Positions 34,287-43,296 of a DNA stretch of 64,000 nt are shown piece after piece; positions within the stretch are counted from its first letter, which is position 1, and each line of letters opens with the position of its first letter. Position numbers and translations under genes: made by a program. The DNA is from Desulfomonile tiedjei DSM 6799. Its GTDB lineage: Bacteria > Desulfobacterota > Desulfomonilia > Desulfomonilales > Desulfomonilaceae. A model generated the notes under the pieces. The model had not been told where the DNA came from and did not search any database. It was given only the letters and a program-made list of their open reading frames with translations. Location: positions 4,840,001 through 4,904,000 of the forward strand of contig NC_018025.1 in NCBI RefSeq assembly GCF_000266945.1, read 5' to 3'.

Positions 34287-36554
34287 ATGAGCTTCAAAAT
34301 CGCACATACTCTGGATTGGCGGACAAGAATCAAAGTTCCCTATCTGGTGAATCGCAGGGAAGCTGCGCAACGGGTCGCCGATGCTTTAAACAACATCCCT
34401 GCGATCAGCACGGTTGAAGTTCATTTGGGAACGGGTTCTGTCATCTTGTTTCATCCGGATGCCTCTCCGGACTTCCATACCGTACGGGAAGTACTGGCCT
34501 CTGAGGTTCCTTCTGTGAGGAGAGGGCAATGTGACGATAGTGCTGTGTGTTCATCGTGCTCTCCTTCCCTCGCAGCGATTGAGCGCTCCCATGTTTCCGG
34601 AGCAGTGCTTGTAATCACAGGGCTTTACATTCTCTTTGAATGGATACGGCGTCTTTTCTCTGGAGGCAGCGGAACTCCCGGCGGTTCGTGGTTGATCCCC
34701 CGCATATTCAATCTCCCTGCGCTTGTAGCTGCGGGCCTGAGCATCCCAATCATGAAGGAAGCAGTGCGGAGCCTGTTTACCCGAGGGGTCAGCATGGACC
34801 TTCTTGTGACCTGTGCGGCCGTTCTGTCAATTCTCATGGGTGAGGCTATGGCTGCGCTGGTTGTCATGTGGCTGGTGAATTTCTCTGAATGGCTCGAGAC
34901 CCAGACGGTTGAGAGGACGAGGAAAGCCATTCGAGACATGCTCAAGCAGGAGATCAGAGAAACATGGGTGATCAGAGATGGAGTTGAAGTGCAGGTTGCC
35001 GTCTCCAATCTCGTGAAGGGCGATATTGTCAGCATACGAGAAGGCGATGCTGTCCCAGCAGACGGAAAGGTAGTTTACGGCGAGGCTTTGATAAACGAAT
35101 CGGCCATGACGGGCGAATCCCGGCCGGTATTTAAAGTAGTGGGAGACGTCGTGCTCGCGGGTACCACCGTGGATATGGGAAAAATACATATTGAAGTGGA
35201 ATCCACCGGCGAAGAGACGCGACTCGGCCAGATCGTTCGTCTCATTGAAGAGGGCCAAGAACACAAAGCCGAGATCGTCCTCTCATCCCAGCGATTCAGT
35301 GATGCAGTTGTCCCCTTTTCTCTGGGATTATCACTGCTCACTTACATCCTCACCGGTAATGTGCAACGTGCCATGGCTATGCTGATCATCGCTTGTCCCT
35401 GCGGTGTGAGCCTTTCAACGCCCACGGCTCTCAGCGCTGCCATGGGAAATGCCGCGCGCCAGGGTAGTCTTGTCAAGGGCGGGCGGTACCTCGAAGGAGC
35501 CGGACAGATAAAGCATCTTACCTTCGACAAGACCGGTACGCTGACGTCCGGTGTTCCCAGGGTTTCCCGGGTAATCTCTCTTGACGACCGATATCAGCCG
35601 ATACAGATCCTTCAATTGGCAGCAAGTTCTCAGATGCATTACAAGCACCCGATGACCTTGGCGGTTCTCAACAAGGTACGAGAGTCCGAAATCGAAATTC
35701 CTCGCCATGAAAAAACCGAGCTCATTATCGGTCATGGGGTAAAGGCAAAAATCAATGGCGACGAAATCCTCGTAGGCAGTCACCACTTTATGGAGGATTA
35801 CCGGGTCGATCATGACGCGGGCCATGATGAGGAGGAAAGAATGCTTGCCAGAGGAGAAAGCGTTCTTTTCGTGGCATGCAACCGTCGGCTCATCGGGCTC
35901 ATGGGAGTGGAAGATCGCATGAAGGAGTCCGCGAGAGAAGCTCTCCTTGCTCTGAAAGCTCTCGGCGTAGAACACATTGCCATGTTGACGGGCGACCGCG
36001 AGGAACATGCGAGAGCCCTCGCTCAGCATCTGCCCATTGACACGATCAGGTGGGAACAATCGCCCGAGGACAAAGCCTCATGGATCATGCAATGCAAGAC
36101 ACTCTATCCCGACTCGACCGTGGCCATGATAGGAGACGGGATCAACGACGCGCCTGCGTTTTCCCATGCAGATATCAGCTTTGCCATGGGTGACACAGGG
36201 GCTGACGTGGCCATCGAAAATGCAGACGTAGTGCTCCGTAATGGAGACCTGGCGCTCGTTGCCCAGACGGTAGCCCTGGGACAGAAAACTCTGAAAATAA
36301 TACGGCAGAATTACGGCATTTCTGTGGTGTTGAATTTGGCAGGGATGCTCTTTGCTGCACTCGGATGGGTTTCCCCACTGGCGGGTGCGGTTTTTCATAA
36401 CCTTATAACTGTGGGCGTGGTGAGCAATTCGACCAAGCTCCTTTTTTACAGGGAGGATTTGGCTGCCCTGGCGGAGAACGCTCGAGAAGATGAAACGGCT
36501 GAAGGAAACGGCCAAAGACATGCGGAAGGGGGCGAACCGCAGAACGCCCAATAA
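34287..36554 (+). CDS. P1B-type metal ATPase with HMA_2-type N-terminus (second of two)
   Basis: 755 residues from the ATG at 34287, fixed by AAGGAG at 34276. Same plan as the first ATPase: an HMA_2-type start (LDWRTRIKVPYLVN; GTGSVILFHPD), a CSSC pair near 94, about eight membrane segments, CPC at 370-372, DKTGTLTSG (Asp414), YKHPMTLAV, and GDGINDAPAFS. The C-terminal helices read SPLAGAVFHNLITVGVVSNS. The RIKVPY motif and gene context make this the better FezB-like candidate. It is followed by the three glycine-zipper membrane protein genes. The C-terminal 30 residues are charged and His/Glu rich. Confidence 0.9.
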   Translation: MSFKIAHTLDWRTRIKVPYLVNRREAAQRVADALNNIPAISTVEVHLGTGSVILFHPDASPDFHTVREVLASEVPSVRRGQCDDSAVCSSCSPSLAAIERSHVSGAVLVITGLYILFEWIRRLFSGGSGTPGGSWLIPRIFNLPALVAAGLSIPIMKEAVRSLFTRGVSMDLLVTCAAVLSILMGEAMAALVVMWLVNFSEWLETQTVERTRKAIRDMLKQEIRETWVIRDGVEVQVAVSNLVKGDIVSIREGDAVPADGKVVYGEALINESAMTGESRPVFKVVGDVVLAGTTVDMGKIHIEVESTGEETRLGQIVRLIEEGQEHKAEIVLSSQRFSDAVVPFSLGLSLLTYILTGNVQRAMAMLIIACPCGVSLSTPTALSAAMGNAARQGSLVKGGRYLEGAGQIKHLTFDKTGTLTSGVPRVSRVISLDDRYQPIQILQLAASSQMHYKHPMTLAVLNKVRESEIEIPRHEKTELIIGHGVKAKINGDEILVGSHHFMEDYRVDHDAGHDEEERMLARGESVLFVACNRRLIGLMGVEDRMKESAREALLALKALGVEHIAMLTGDREEHARALAQHLPIDTIRWEQSPEDKASWIMQCKTLYPDSTVAMIGDGINDAPAFSHADISFAMGDTGADVAIENADVVLRNGDLALVAQTVALGQKTLKIIRQNYGISVVLNLAGMLFAALGWVSPLAGAVFHNLITVGVVSNSTKLLFYREDLAALAENAREDETAEGNGQRHAEGGEPQNAQ

Positions 36555-36579
36555 CAAGAGCGAAAGTGAAGATAGGTTT

Positions 36580-36740
36580 TGTAGTTATTGCCAAAATAAA
36601 CGACCGAGACTCAGTGTAGATGTTAGTCGAAAAATCCCCCCTACCCCCCTTTAATAAGGGGGGAATTAAGATGTTGCATTCTTACCCCCCTTTCGTAAAG
36701 GGGGGCTGGGGGGATTTTAGATCGGACAGGCAAACACTAT
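36580..36740. repeat. C-rich MITE, uninterrupted copy
   Basis: TGTAGTTATTGCCAAAATAA at the left, GGCAAACACTAT at the right, CCCCCCTTT/AAAGGGGGG hairpins inside. It matches 22891-23274 minus the nested element there. Confidence 0.8.
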
Positions 36741-36825
36741 GATCCTGACAAAGAAAGGATCTTCTCGGAGAGTCAAGTAGTCACAATTCAGAAGAATGTC
36801 GATGCACCAGCTTGAGGAGGTACAC

Positions 36826-37659
36826 ATGATAGAAACGCCGATCGCGCAGGAACAATATGGGAACCAGGGTGAAGCTGTTTCCATGCCGGAATCGGCAGGA
36901 GTTCAGTGGAAATCAGAGGAAAATGTCGCAGGCAAGATTCAGGAAAGTGTTTGTGAATCCGGGTACGGAAGTCATGGGACTGCCACGGCAGGAGATCCGG
37001 GGCAGACGTGCTCTGAGAGCCGAGGGGGCTCGGGTCAATCAGGATCGGGAATCCCGGACTCAGGAGTCGGATGCAGTGAGCAAAGCGGGGCGTCACCGCA
37101 CACACAGGGAGCTTGGAATCCGGGCGTGGGTCCGCAACAGACGGGCGCTATGCCCGGTCAGGCAGCTCAGTATGGACCGTACATGTACAATCCCGGTTAC
37201 TACGAGAATCCTACCTTCGGACATCCTATGGGCGGTTCCCCGCAATACGTGCATCCGGGTATGGGACACCACCCGGGATGCTTTGCACATCACACGGGAA
37301 TGCACTGGCATCCGCAGCAGGGTCCCCATTTCGGAGCCAATCCCGGACCCGGTTTCGGCTATGCAGAGTCTGGCCGTCATGCAGGACAAGGGGAACAGAA
37401 TTACGGCCAGTTTGCAGATATGGTCGGAAAGGCCTTGCAGGGACAAGCAAATCCACAGGATCTGCTCAGCGGACTTTTGAATCTGAATTTCAGCGGCGAT
37501 CAGTTCTGGAAAGGGGTCATTGTCGGGAGTGTTGCTGCGCTCCTGGTGAGTAGCGACTCTGTCCGACAGGCTGTGACAGGCGCTTTGGGGGGAATCTTCG
37601 GTAAAGCCCAGGCAACAACAGCACAATCTGAAGATAAAACAGGCGAAAATGCCTCGTAG
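36826..37659 (+). CDS. Gly/Pro/His-rich protein with C-terminal FWKG membrane segment
   Basis: 277 residues from the ATG at 36826, set by GAGGAGG. About 200 residues are low complexity, rich in Gly, Pro, Ser, Gln and Tyr, with a His-rich patch (MGHHPGCFAHHTGMHWHPQQ) that could bind metal. Residues about 215-250 read LLNLNFSGDQFWKGVIVGS then VAALLVSSDSV, a single hydrophobic segment of small residues. The same motif occurs in the protein at 38203. No signal peptide. I infer a membrane-anchored, disordered organelle-shell or iron-nucleating protein of the ferrosome-like locus; the family is not recognised. Confidence 0.8.
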   Translation: MIETPIAQEQYGNQGEAVSMPESAGVQWKSEENVAGKIQESVCESGYGSHGTATAGDPGQTCSESRGGSGQSGSGIPDSGVGCSEQSGASPHTQGAWNPGVGPQQTGAMPGQAAQYGPYMYNPGYYENPTFGHPMGGSPQYVHPGMGHHPGCFAHHTGMHWHPQQGPHFGANPGPGFGYAESGRHAGQGEQNYGQFADMVGKALQGQANPQDLLSGLLNLNFSGDQFWKGVIVGSVAALLVSSDSVRQAVTGALGGIFGKAQATTAQSEDKTGENAS

Positions 37660-37774
37660 GGCGCACAAAGAACCTGCCGTCGATCTGCGTGCAGGACATG
37701 AACTTGCATGACATTCACCAGCGGTAAAAATGTAAACAGCCGGAATTTTCATTTAAATAAGAAAGGAGACAAAC

Positions 37775-38167
37775 ATGAACGGTTATCCCTATTACTCCTA
37801 TCAAGGTCATTATCCCACTTATTATGGGACCAGGGCCGGGGTTGGTCCTGTAGACCCTGCACGAGTACTCGCAGCAGGCGGATTCGGATTCGTAGTGGGC
37901 GGCTCGGCAGCCCTGGGAGTCAATCTCCACAAAATGCGGGCCAATCAGATGACGCTGAACGAAGCGCTTATTGACTCTCTTGCCAAAGGTGCTGGTGCCG
38001 GTGTGGCAACAGCCGCTGCAACTGCGGCCGCTTCTGCTGTGGGCGGTTCGGGCATCGTCTCCTTTGCTGTCATGGCCGCTACTGCTACGGGAGTCATCTA
38101 TTTGCTGAACTCCATCGGCAAGCATGCAGCGGAAGAGGTAGTGGTCCCCTCGAAAAGGGCCAAGTAG
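37775..38167 (+). CDS. MamC-like glycine/alanine-zipper membrane protein
   Basis: 130 residues, ribosome site AAAGGAGA. A Tyr-rich N-terminus (YPYYSYQGHY) is followed by two small-residue membrane helices, about 34-52 (AAGGFGFVVGGSAALGV) and about 72-105 (AGAGVATAAATAAASAVGG..), separated by a charged loop (NLHKMRANQMTLNEA). This plan resembles the magnetosome protein MamC and small proteins found beside P1B ATPases in ferrosome-type clusters. A scaffold or pore role in an iron-containing vesicle membrane is inferred. Confidence 0.78.
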   Translation: MNGYPYYSYQGHYPTYYGTRAGVGPVDPARVLAAGGFGFVVGGSAALGVNLHKMRANQMTLNEALIDSLAKGAGAGVATAAATAAASAVGGSGIVSFAVMAATATGVIYLLNSIGKHAAEEVVVPSKRAK

Positions 38168-38202
38168 AGCAGTCGACCATTCATAGATCAGGAGGAATTC
38201 AC

Positions 38203-38814
38203 ATGGACTATACGCAATATGGTAATCCGGGAACTCAGGCAACCGGCCCGGCTGCGGGACAATCCGGGTGCGGTTGTTCCACCTCAACAGGTCCCACCCC
38301 TTCTCCATTCCCACCATCTCCTATGATGCCCGGCCCATCCATGGAATCCGGCGGATTCGGCGGCGCACCCGGCGCATCGGCCTCAATGGGACCGATGCAG
38401 GGAGGACCGCACCAGGCTCCGTCAGGTCATACGGGTTGCAGCGGAGGTTCACCTCAACCAGGAGCCGGTCCAGGCGGCCATGCTCATCCCGGCACCTCTC
38501 AGGGCGCATACATGCATCATCCGCCTTTGCATGAGGCTTACCACTACGGGTATTATCCACATGGTGCAGTTCCGCAGTACGCTGCGCCGACTTCAGAAGG
38601 GTATTCATTCCTCGGCTTGAATTTTAGCGACGGCAATTTCTGGAAGGGTGCGCTCGTCGGGGCTGCTATTACTCTCCTCATCACCAACGAAACAGTTCAA
38701 AGGACCATTATGATGGGTGTCGCCAAGGCCTACTCGGCTGCCCAAGAGGGCATGGGCGAGATGAAGGAGATGTTTGAGGACGCCCAGGCGGAATTGAGAA
38801 AATCAAAGGAATAG
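38203..38814 (+). CDS. Paralogous Gly/Pro/His-rich protein with FWKG membrane segment
   Basis: 203 residues, AGGAGGAATTC ribosome site, 35 bases after the MamC-like gene. Residues 1-130 are low complexity (Gly, Pro, Ser, His, Met; CGCSTS near residue 23; HHPPLHEAYHYGYYPHG). Then LGLNFSDGNFWKGALVGAA at about 143, one membrane segment, and an amphipathic charged helix (GEMKEMFEDAQAELRKSKE). The membrane motif is shared with the protein at 36826 (LNFS..FWKG..VG..LL), so the two are paralogues. Predicted part of the same organelle system. Confidence 0.8.
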   Translation: MDYTQYGNPGTQATGPAAGQSGCGCSTSTGPTPSPFPPSPMMPGPSMESGGFGGAPGASASMGPMQGGPHQAPSGHTGCSGGSPQPGAGPGGHAHPGTSQGAYMHHPPLHEAYHYGYYPHGAVPQYAAPTSEGYSFLGLNFSDGNFWKGALVGAAITLLITNETVQRTIMMGVAKAYSAAQEGMGEMKEMFEDAQAELRKSKE

Positions 38815-38859
38815 CTCGAATACAGGTAAGCGTTCAGTTATTCGGAAAAAAATGGACTT

Positions 38860-39235
38860 TTGAGCTCCAGAGGAGCGAACCAACAGTGGCCACGAGTGAA
38901 CCCCGTGGAACAGAGCGTCCATTATCTCTGATAAGACCCTGCCAGGGCATAGGTGTTACCTTAGCGTGTTCTTGGTTGTTTGTTCCAGAGGAACATCGGG
39001 AAATAGACCGGCGATTCATCGCCGGTTACGGTAAAAATGTAATGATTTTCGAGTCCTGAAGGGACGACTGATTCACTAATCCCCGGCAATGAATTACCGG
39101 GCTATTTTCTCTAGTCCCTTCGGGACAAAGAATTATATAACAAAGTTAACGCCTATGACCCGCCAGGGTCCGCAAGAACAAGGATTTCGACATATGGGTT
39201 GCCCCTCCGGGGCATTCATCGAATGCCGCACGTAA
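38860..39235. repeat. Palindromic repeats split by a family B MITE
   Basis: Palindromes like those at 32328 flank the element: GAGCTCCAGAGGAGC-type and CCACGAGTGAACCCCGTGG at left, GCCCCTCCGGGGC at right. The intervening MITE is at 38948-39157; ACCCTGCCAGGG and ACCCGCCAGGG next to it look like a diverged target duplication. Confidence 0.7.
38948..39157. mobile_element. 210-bp MITE (family B), second copy
   Basis: Ends CATAGGTGTTACCTT and AAAGTTAACGCCTATG; the interior matches 23019-23227, including CCGGCGATTCATCGCCGG and GAATTACCGGG. Noncoding. Confidence 0.85.
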
Positions 39236-39335
39236 GTGAATGCTTACCAATACAGACTGATCCGGGTCACGTTACGTCTGCAAAAGCAGTTCCGCACCGC
39301 CCCGGACATCTTCTCTACCAAAGGTTTGAATAGCA

Positions 39336-39548
39336 ATGGAACCAAGTACTATCAGAACACTGACCAAAATAGGGATGGTCGGCTCTTTAGCCGTTCTCAT
39401 TCTTCCCCAATTTCACGAGGGAAGTAGCGGAAACCGTCACGGTCAAACGCAGAGCCTGGATCTTCACACCTGGGCGGGAATTGCTCTGGTGGGTTTCACG
39501 GTCTGGCATTATAACTGCTATCAGCCACCCGTATGGGTCCAGAAGTAA
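39336..39548 (+). CDS. Small two-helix membrane protein with cytochrome-b-like histidines
   Basis: 70 residues with two hydrophobic stretches: IGMVGSLAVLILPQFHEG and LHTWAGIALVGFTVWHYN. The second has His residues spaced about 14 apart with an intervening Gly, the pattern of heme-coordinating helices in cytochrome b-type/DUF4405 proteins. It might bind heme with a partner or dimer. It lies about 520 bp downstream of the ferrosome-like genes, after a MITE, so membership in the locus is uncertain. The ribosome site is weak. Confidence 0.55.
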   Translation: MEPSTIRTLTKIGMVGSLAVLILPQFHEGSSGNRHGQTQSLDLHTWAGIALVGFTVWHYNCYQPPVWVQK

Positions 39549-39817
39549 TCCACGATAGGGCTAAGCTTCAATGAACAGGGTGGTCAATGGTTTTCCATAT
39601 CGACTGAATAGTTGTACTGATTCTCTAAAAAGCTTGGATTCTTGCTAATCCTGTTTTATAGTAACTCGTTTGCGCGCGGGCCGAATCCAGGCAGAATCCT
39701 TTTCTCGGGTTAAGCTGACGGAACTCGCCTTTCGTTTCCTCTATGTGCTCCTTTCCTCATTTTTTCAAGAAGATAGCACAAAGGAATCTTGAAGCCACTG
39801 CTTGGCTTTGAAAATTC

Positions 39818-39846
39818 TTGACAGCGTTAATAAGTCCCGCTAACAT
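39818..39846 (+). promoter_or_regulatory. Sigma-70-type promoter
   Basis: TTGACA, 17-base spacer, TAACAT, about 120 bases before the glutamate synthase domain gene at 39964. The rest of the 39549-39963 gap shows nothing recognisable. Confidence 0.5.
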
Positions 39847-39963
39847 CATGCCGATTTCTAGTAAGTAATTCTAATGTTTCCGGCCGGCTGTTTCTGCAAA
39901 GCGGACCGGGTTGTCCGCTTAATCAGCGGAAAAAACATTCAATCCCACCACATGGAGGAGCAT

Positions 39964-41571
39964 ATGTCGTTCAGTAAACCCAACAGAAGCTCAGCGACGA
40001 AAACAAAAACCAGAGTAGAGCCGGCGCCCATTTCCGGTATTTGCGTGACCTGTCTCGACGGATGTCCCGGCCCGTGTGAAATCGGCCGATCTGCCATTAA
40101 AGGACGAGAGACAATTTATCCTCAGCCGTACGGAAAAATAACGGCAGGCGCAGATAAGGATTACCCGGTCGATTTTTCCCATTTCAATATTCAGGGAACC
40201 TGTGTAGGTGCTGTCGGAGTTGCAGCGGATTCGGACGTCGCGACGTTCCCGTCCGTAGATTGCTCCACTCGGCTGGGAAAAGACGCAAGCATAGCATTGG
40301 ATTTTCCCGTATTCACCGGAGCCGTGGGATCGACTTTCATTGCACGGGTAAATTGGGAAGAAATAGCAATCGGTGCCGCAATCTCAGGCATTATGGTTAT
40401 TGCAGGCGAAAATATTTGCGGCATGGACAAGAACGCGGAATTCACGAATGGCAAGATTTCGCGATCTCCGGAAATGGAGCGCCGGGTCAATGCGTATCGC
40501 CGGTGGTATCAAGGCAAAGGCGGGATCATTGTCCAGGCCAACGTCGAGGATACCAAGCTGGGAGTTCCCGAGTATGTCATTGAAAAACTCGGTATCGAAA
40601 TATTCGAGTTGAAATGGGGCCAGGGAGCGAAAGATATTGGTGGTGAAGTCCAACTCACTACACTTGAACGTGCAATGCAGCTCAAGGAACGCGGATACAT
40701 CGTGCTTCCGGACCCCACAAATCCGGCTGCGAGAAGAGCCTTTGAAAGCGGAGGCATATCTGAATTCGAGAGACATTCCAGACTCGGTATGGTCACTGAA
40801 GAAGGTTTTTACCGCGAAGTGGAGCGACTGAGGAAACTCGGCGCCAAATACGTGACGCTCAAAACAGGAGCTTACAGGCCTGCAGATCTGGCAAGAGCAA
40901 TCAAATTCTCTTCCAATGCGGGAATAGATCTTCTGACCATAGACGGTGCGGGCGGCGGTACCGGCATGAGCCCCTGGCGTATGATGAATGAATGGGGAAT
41001 CCCCACTGTACATCTCGAGTGTATGACGTACCAAATGTGTGAAACATTGAAGGCTCAGGGTGCGTATATTCCTCCCATCGCCATCGCAGGAGGACTTTCT
41101 CTGGAGGATCACATCTTTAAAGCAATCGCCCTGGGGGCTCCTTATGTAAAAGCCATCTGTCTCGGCAGAGCCCTCATGACGGCTGCTATGGTCGGCAAAA
41201 CCAATGGAAAGCTGACTGCAGACAAAATGGAACTTGAAGGCAAAAAACCCGAGGAAGGATATATGGGACTCTTCGCAGTCGCGTCACAGCTCAAAGAGCG
41301 ATTCGGCGACGACTTCGGCAATCTTCCCGCCGGGGCAATCGGTCTGTACTCGTACGTAGACAGGCTGAAACAGGGGCTGCAGCAACTCATGGCAGGAGCT
41401 CGCAAATTCAGGCTCGAATACATCGATCGAAACGACATCGTGAGCTTGACCCGTGAAGCGACCGACATTTCCGGTATCCCGTATATAATGGACTGCGACA
41501 AGGCTGAAATCGAAGCCATTCTGTCCGGCAATGGTGAAGCCTTCGGTTTGCATGCAGTGGACAAGAAATAG
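39964..41571 (+). CDS. Archaeal-type glutamate synthase FMN-binding domain protein
   Basis: 535 residues from the ATG at 39964, where GGAGGAG decides the start over an in-frame upstream ATG. A short N-terminal Cys segment (CVTCLDGCPGPCEIG, about residue 21) precedes the Glu_synthase TIM barrel: GGIIVQANVEDTKLG, FELKWGQGAKDIGGEV, TIDGAGGGTGMSPW and PIAIAGGLS. This is the FMN and 2-oxoglutarate/iminoglutarate part of glutamate synthase without the amidotransferase domain. It would need an ammonia source and electron donor from elsewhere; the exact role of such stand-alone proteins is not certain. Ends in a strong terminator. Confidence 0.88.
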   Translation: MSFSKPNRSSATKTKTRVEPAPISGICVTCLDGCPGPCEIGRSAIKGRETIYPQPYGKITAGADKDYPVDFSHFNIQGTCVGAVGVAADSDVATFPSVDCSTRLGKDASIALDFPVFTGAVGSTFIARVNWEEIAIGAAISGIMVIAGENICGMDKNAEFTNGKISRSPEMERRVNAYRRWYQGKGGIIVQANVEDTKLGVPEYVIEKLGIEIFELKWGQGAKDIGGEVQLTTLERAMQLKERGYIVLPDPTNPAARRAFESGGISEFERHSRLGMVTEEGFYREVERLRKLGAKYVTLKTGAYRPADLARAIKFSSNAGIDLLTIDGAGGGTGMSPWRMMNEWGIPTVHLECMTYQMCETLKAQGAYIPPIAIAGGLSLEDHIFKAIALGAPYVKAICLGRALMTAAMVGKTNGKLTADKMELEGKKPEEGYMGLFAVASQLKERFGDDFGNLPAGAIGLYSYVDRLKQGLQQLMAGARKFRLEYIDRNDIVSLTREATDISGIPYIMDCDKAEIEAILSGNGEAFGLHAVDKK

Positions 41572-41600
41572 ATGATAGTCTTACGGATATGCTTTGAAAG

Positions 41601-41628
41601 GAGGTGCCAATATGGCGCCTCTTTTTTT
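41601..41628 (+). terminator. Rho-independent terminator
   Basis: GAGGTGCCA pairs with TGGCGCCTC (one G-U type pair), followed by seven Ts, 30 bases after the glutamate synthase domain gene. Confidence 0.85.
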
Positions 41629-41653
41629 CTCATTCTCAAAAGAATCTGACGAT

Positions 41654-41940
41654 TATAGCGATTGCCAAGAGAATTGTCCGATCGCGCGCAAACAGTAATT
41701 GGTAGCTGCCGGCCTCCGTGCGCGCAGACCGTATTATAACCACCTGACGATTTTATGGCAGTTGACGTAATTTCTGACCTTTTTAACACTCTACCCTTTG
41801 TAAGGAACGGTAGGGGCCGGCGTCCCTGCCGGACCGACCTGGTTGATTTGTTTTGAAGAATGTGCCGGCACGGAGGCCGGCACCCACCAATTCTTAAGAA
41901 GCGCTTTTCGCAATCGGACAAAAATTCTGTCTTTGCTATA
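41654..41940. repeat. MITE family A, longest copy
   Basis: 287 bp with clear terminal repeats: TATAGCGATTGCCAAGAG at the left, CAATCGGACAAAAATTCTG..GCTATA at the right. Inside are GCCGGCGTCCCTGCCGG and GTGCCGGCACGGAGGCCGGC, in the opposite order to the copy at 28911. The gap to 42092 holds no gene. Confidence 0.85.
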
Positions 41941-42092
41941 ATGAGGTGGGTCGGCACCTACCAACACTCCTATCCTCAATCGGGCATTAATTCCGGCAAT
42001 TACTGTAAATTCGTAGCTTCAGAGGTTGTCGTGAACAGCGCTGAATAGAACAGGAGCCGATGGAGGAACGTCGCAAAAGATCGTTGAGGTAT

Positions 42093-42905
42093 TTATTTGC
42101 GGCCAGAGGCAGCTTTTCTGCAAAAAACCGCCAGGAACACGAGAACACAGAAGCCCGAGAATGTTCCGAGCAATGGTAGCTCTGAATAATAAGAAGGGTA
42201 CAGAGATACCACATACAAACCAGCCGCAATTTCCCCGAACAAGGCTATTCGAAAAAGAGTGCTGGAAAGAACCGGTTTTTCCGGTATTCGATATTCCAAT
42301 GCGGGCCAGAGAAGAGCGTCCAAACCAATGAACGCGACCGTGGCGCACATTGCGCCTCCCAACACATCCATAGGGAAATGGGCCCCAACGAACACCCTTG
42401 AGAGTGAAACCAAAATTCCCCAGAGTATGGCGACAACCGCCACCCAGCGAGACGAAGTGAACCTGACCAGCGTAAGACTTGCAGCCATTGCCGCTGCAGC
42501 ATGCCCTGAAGGGAACGAGCCGCTCCTCAGGATCGGTCCCAGGAGATGCACTGAATCCATGAGAATGATCGGTCTTGCCAGGGGAATGAGATACTTGAGC
42601 GCGTGCGCCAGGCCGCTGGAACACGCGAGAAGCAGTAAGCCGAAGACCGCAATACGCGGATTTATTATGAGAAACACACCGAGCATGACCGTCAGCAGAA
42701 AGCCGTCGCCCAATGTGGTGAACCCAAGCCAGATTGTATCCGTGAACGGTGTGTGCAGGCCGTTCATGAAGGCGAACAAGGGACGATTGTACACGGCCAC
42801 GGGAATAAACAGGAATCCCATGCATATGAGTGCGGCCACAGCGGACACGTTGATTTTGGGTTCTTTAGATATCGAAGACAATGTGCGCCAGGTATCCGGA
42901 TTCAT
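42093..42905 (-). CDS. PAP2-family membrane phosphatase
   Basis: 270 residues from the ATG at 42905 (AGGA upstream), overlapping the archease end by about 40 bases. Six to seven membrane segments and the three PAP2 motifs: KYLIPLARP, then PSGHA, then SRVFVGAHFPMDVLGG with the nucleophile His. Family members remove phosphate from lipid pyrophosphates such as undecaprenyl-PP or from phosphatidate. The substrate is unknown. Last gene of the gyrA-archease-PAP2 operon. Confidence 0.88.
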   Translation of the reverse strand: MNPDTWRTLSSISKEPKINVSAVAALICMGFLFIPVAVYNRPLFAFMNGLHTPFTDTIWLGFTTLGDGFLLTVMLGVFLIINPRIAVFGLLLLACSSGLAHALKYLIPLARPIILMDSVHLLGPILRSGSFPSGHAAAAMAASLTLVRFTSSRWVAVVAILWGILVSLSRVFVGAHFPMDVLGGAMCATVAFIGLDALLWPALEYRIPEKPVLSSTLFRIALFGEIAAGLYVVSLYPSYYSELPLLGTFSGFCVLVFLAVFCRKAASGRK

Positions 42906-43296
42906 GTTCCTGCACACTTAAACCGTGATATGTTACACCCTTGATCTCGGCTTCAGGCAGGCAGTTTTCTGGAGGGCTTCCCCATACAAGATTTCCCGTT
43001 ACTTTGTTTTGGGAAATTTCCAGGACATTCAGGTCGGCCAGGGCAAGACCTTCTGTTTGATATCTGTACAAAATCTCACGTAACCAGGTTACCAGGAGTT
43101 CTTCAACAGTGAGTTCCTCGATTTCCAGAAGGATGTTTTTTTCCCGTGCAATCGGGCACCCGGAAAAAAGTGTATCCATCAGACCGAGAGCGGCATTTTG
43201 AAACAGCTCCGCCAGATTACCGCCGCGGATCTCCATACGTATATCCGCGGTATGTTCGAGGAATGACCATCCTCGATCAGTGTCCTTGGTCATCAT
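42865..43296 (-). CDS. Archease, RtcB-ligase activating protein
   Basis: 143 residues. Archease fold with FLEHTADIRMEIRG at the N-terminus (metal-binding His/Asp) and YHGLSVQEHESGYLAHIVFDI at the C-terminus. Archease speeds guanylylation of the RNA ligase RtcB, encoded at 49026 on the same strand about 6 kb away. The gene overlaps the gyrA stop by about 20 bases, so it depends on gyrA transcription. AGGA-type ribosome sites are inside gyrA. Confidence 0.92.
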   Translation of the reverse strand: MMTKDTDRGWSFLEHTADIRMEIRGGNLAELFQNAALGLMDTLFSGCPIAREKNILLEIEELTVEELLVTWLREILYRYQTEGLALADLNVLEISQNKVTGNLVWGSPPENCLPEAEIKGVTYHGLSVQEHESGYLAHIVFDI

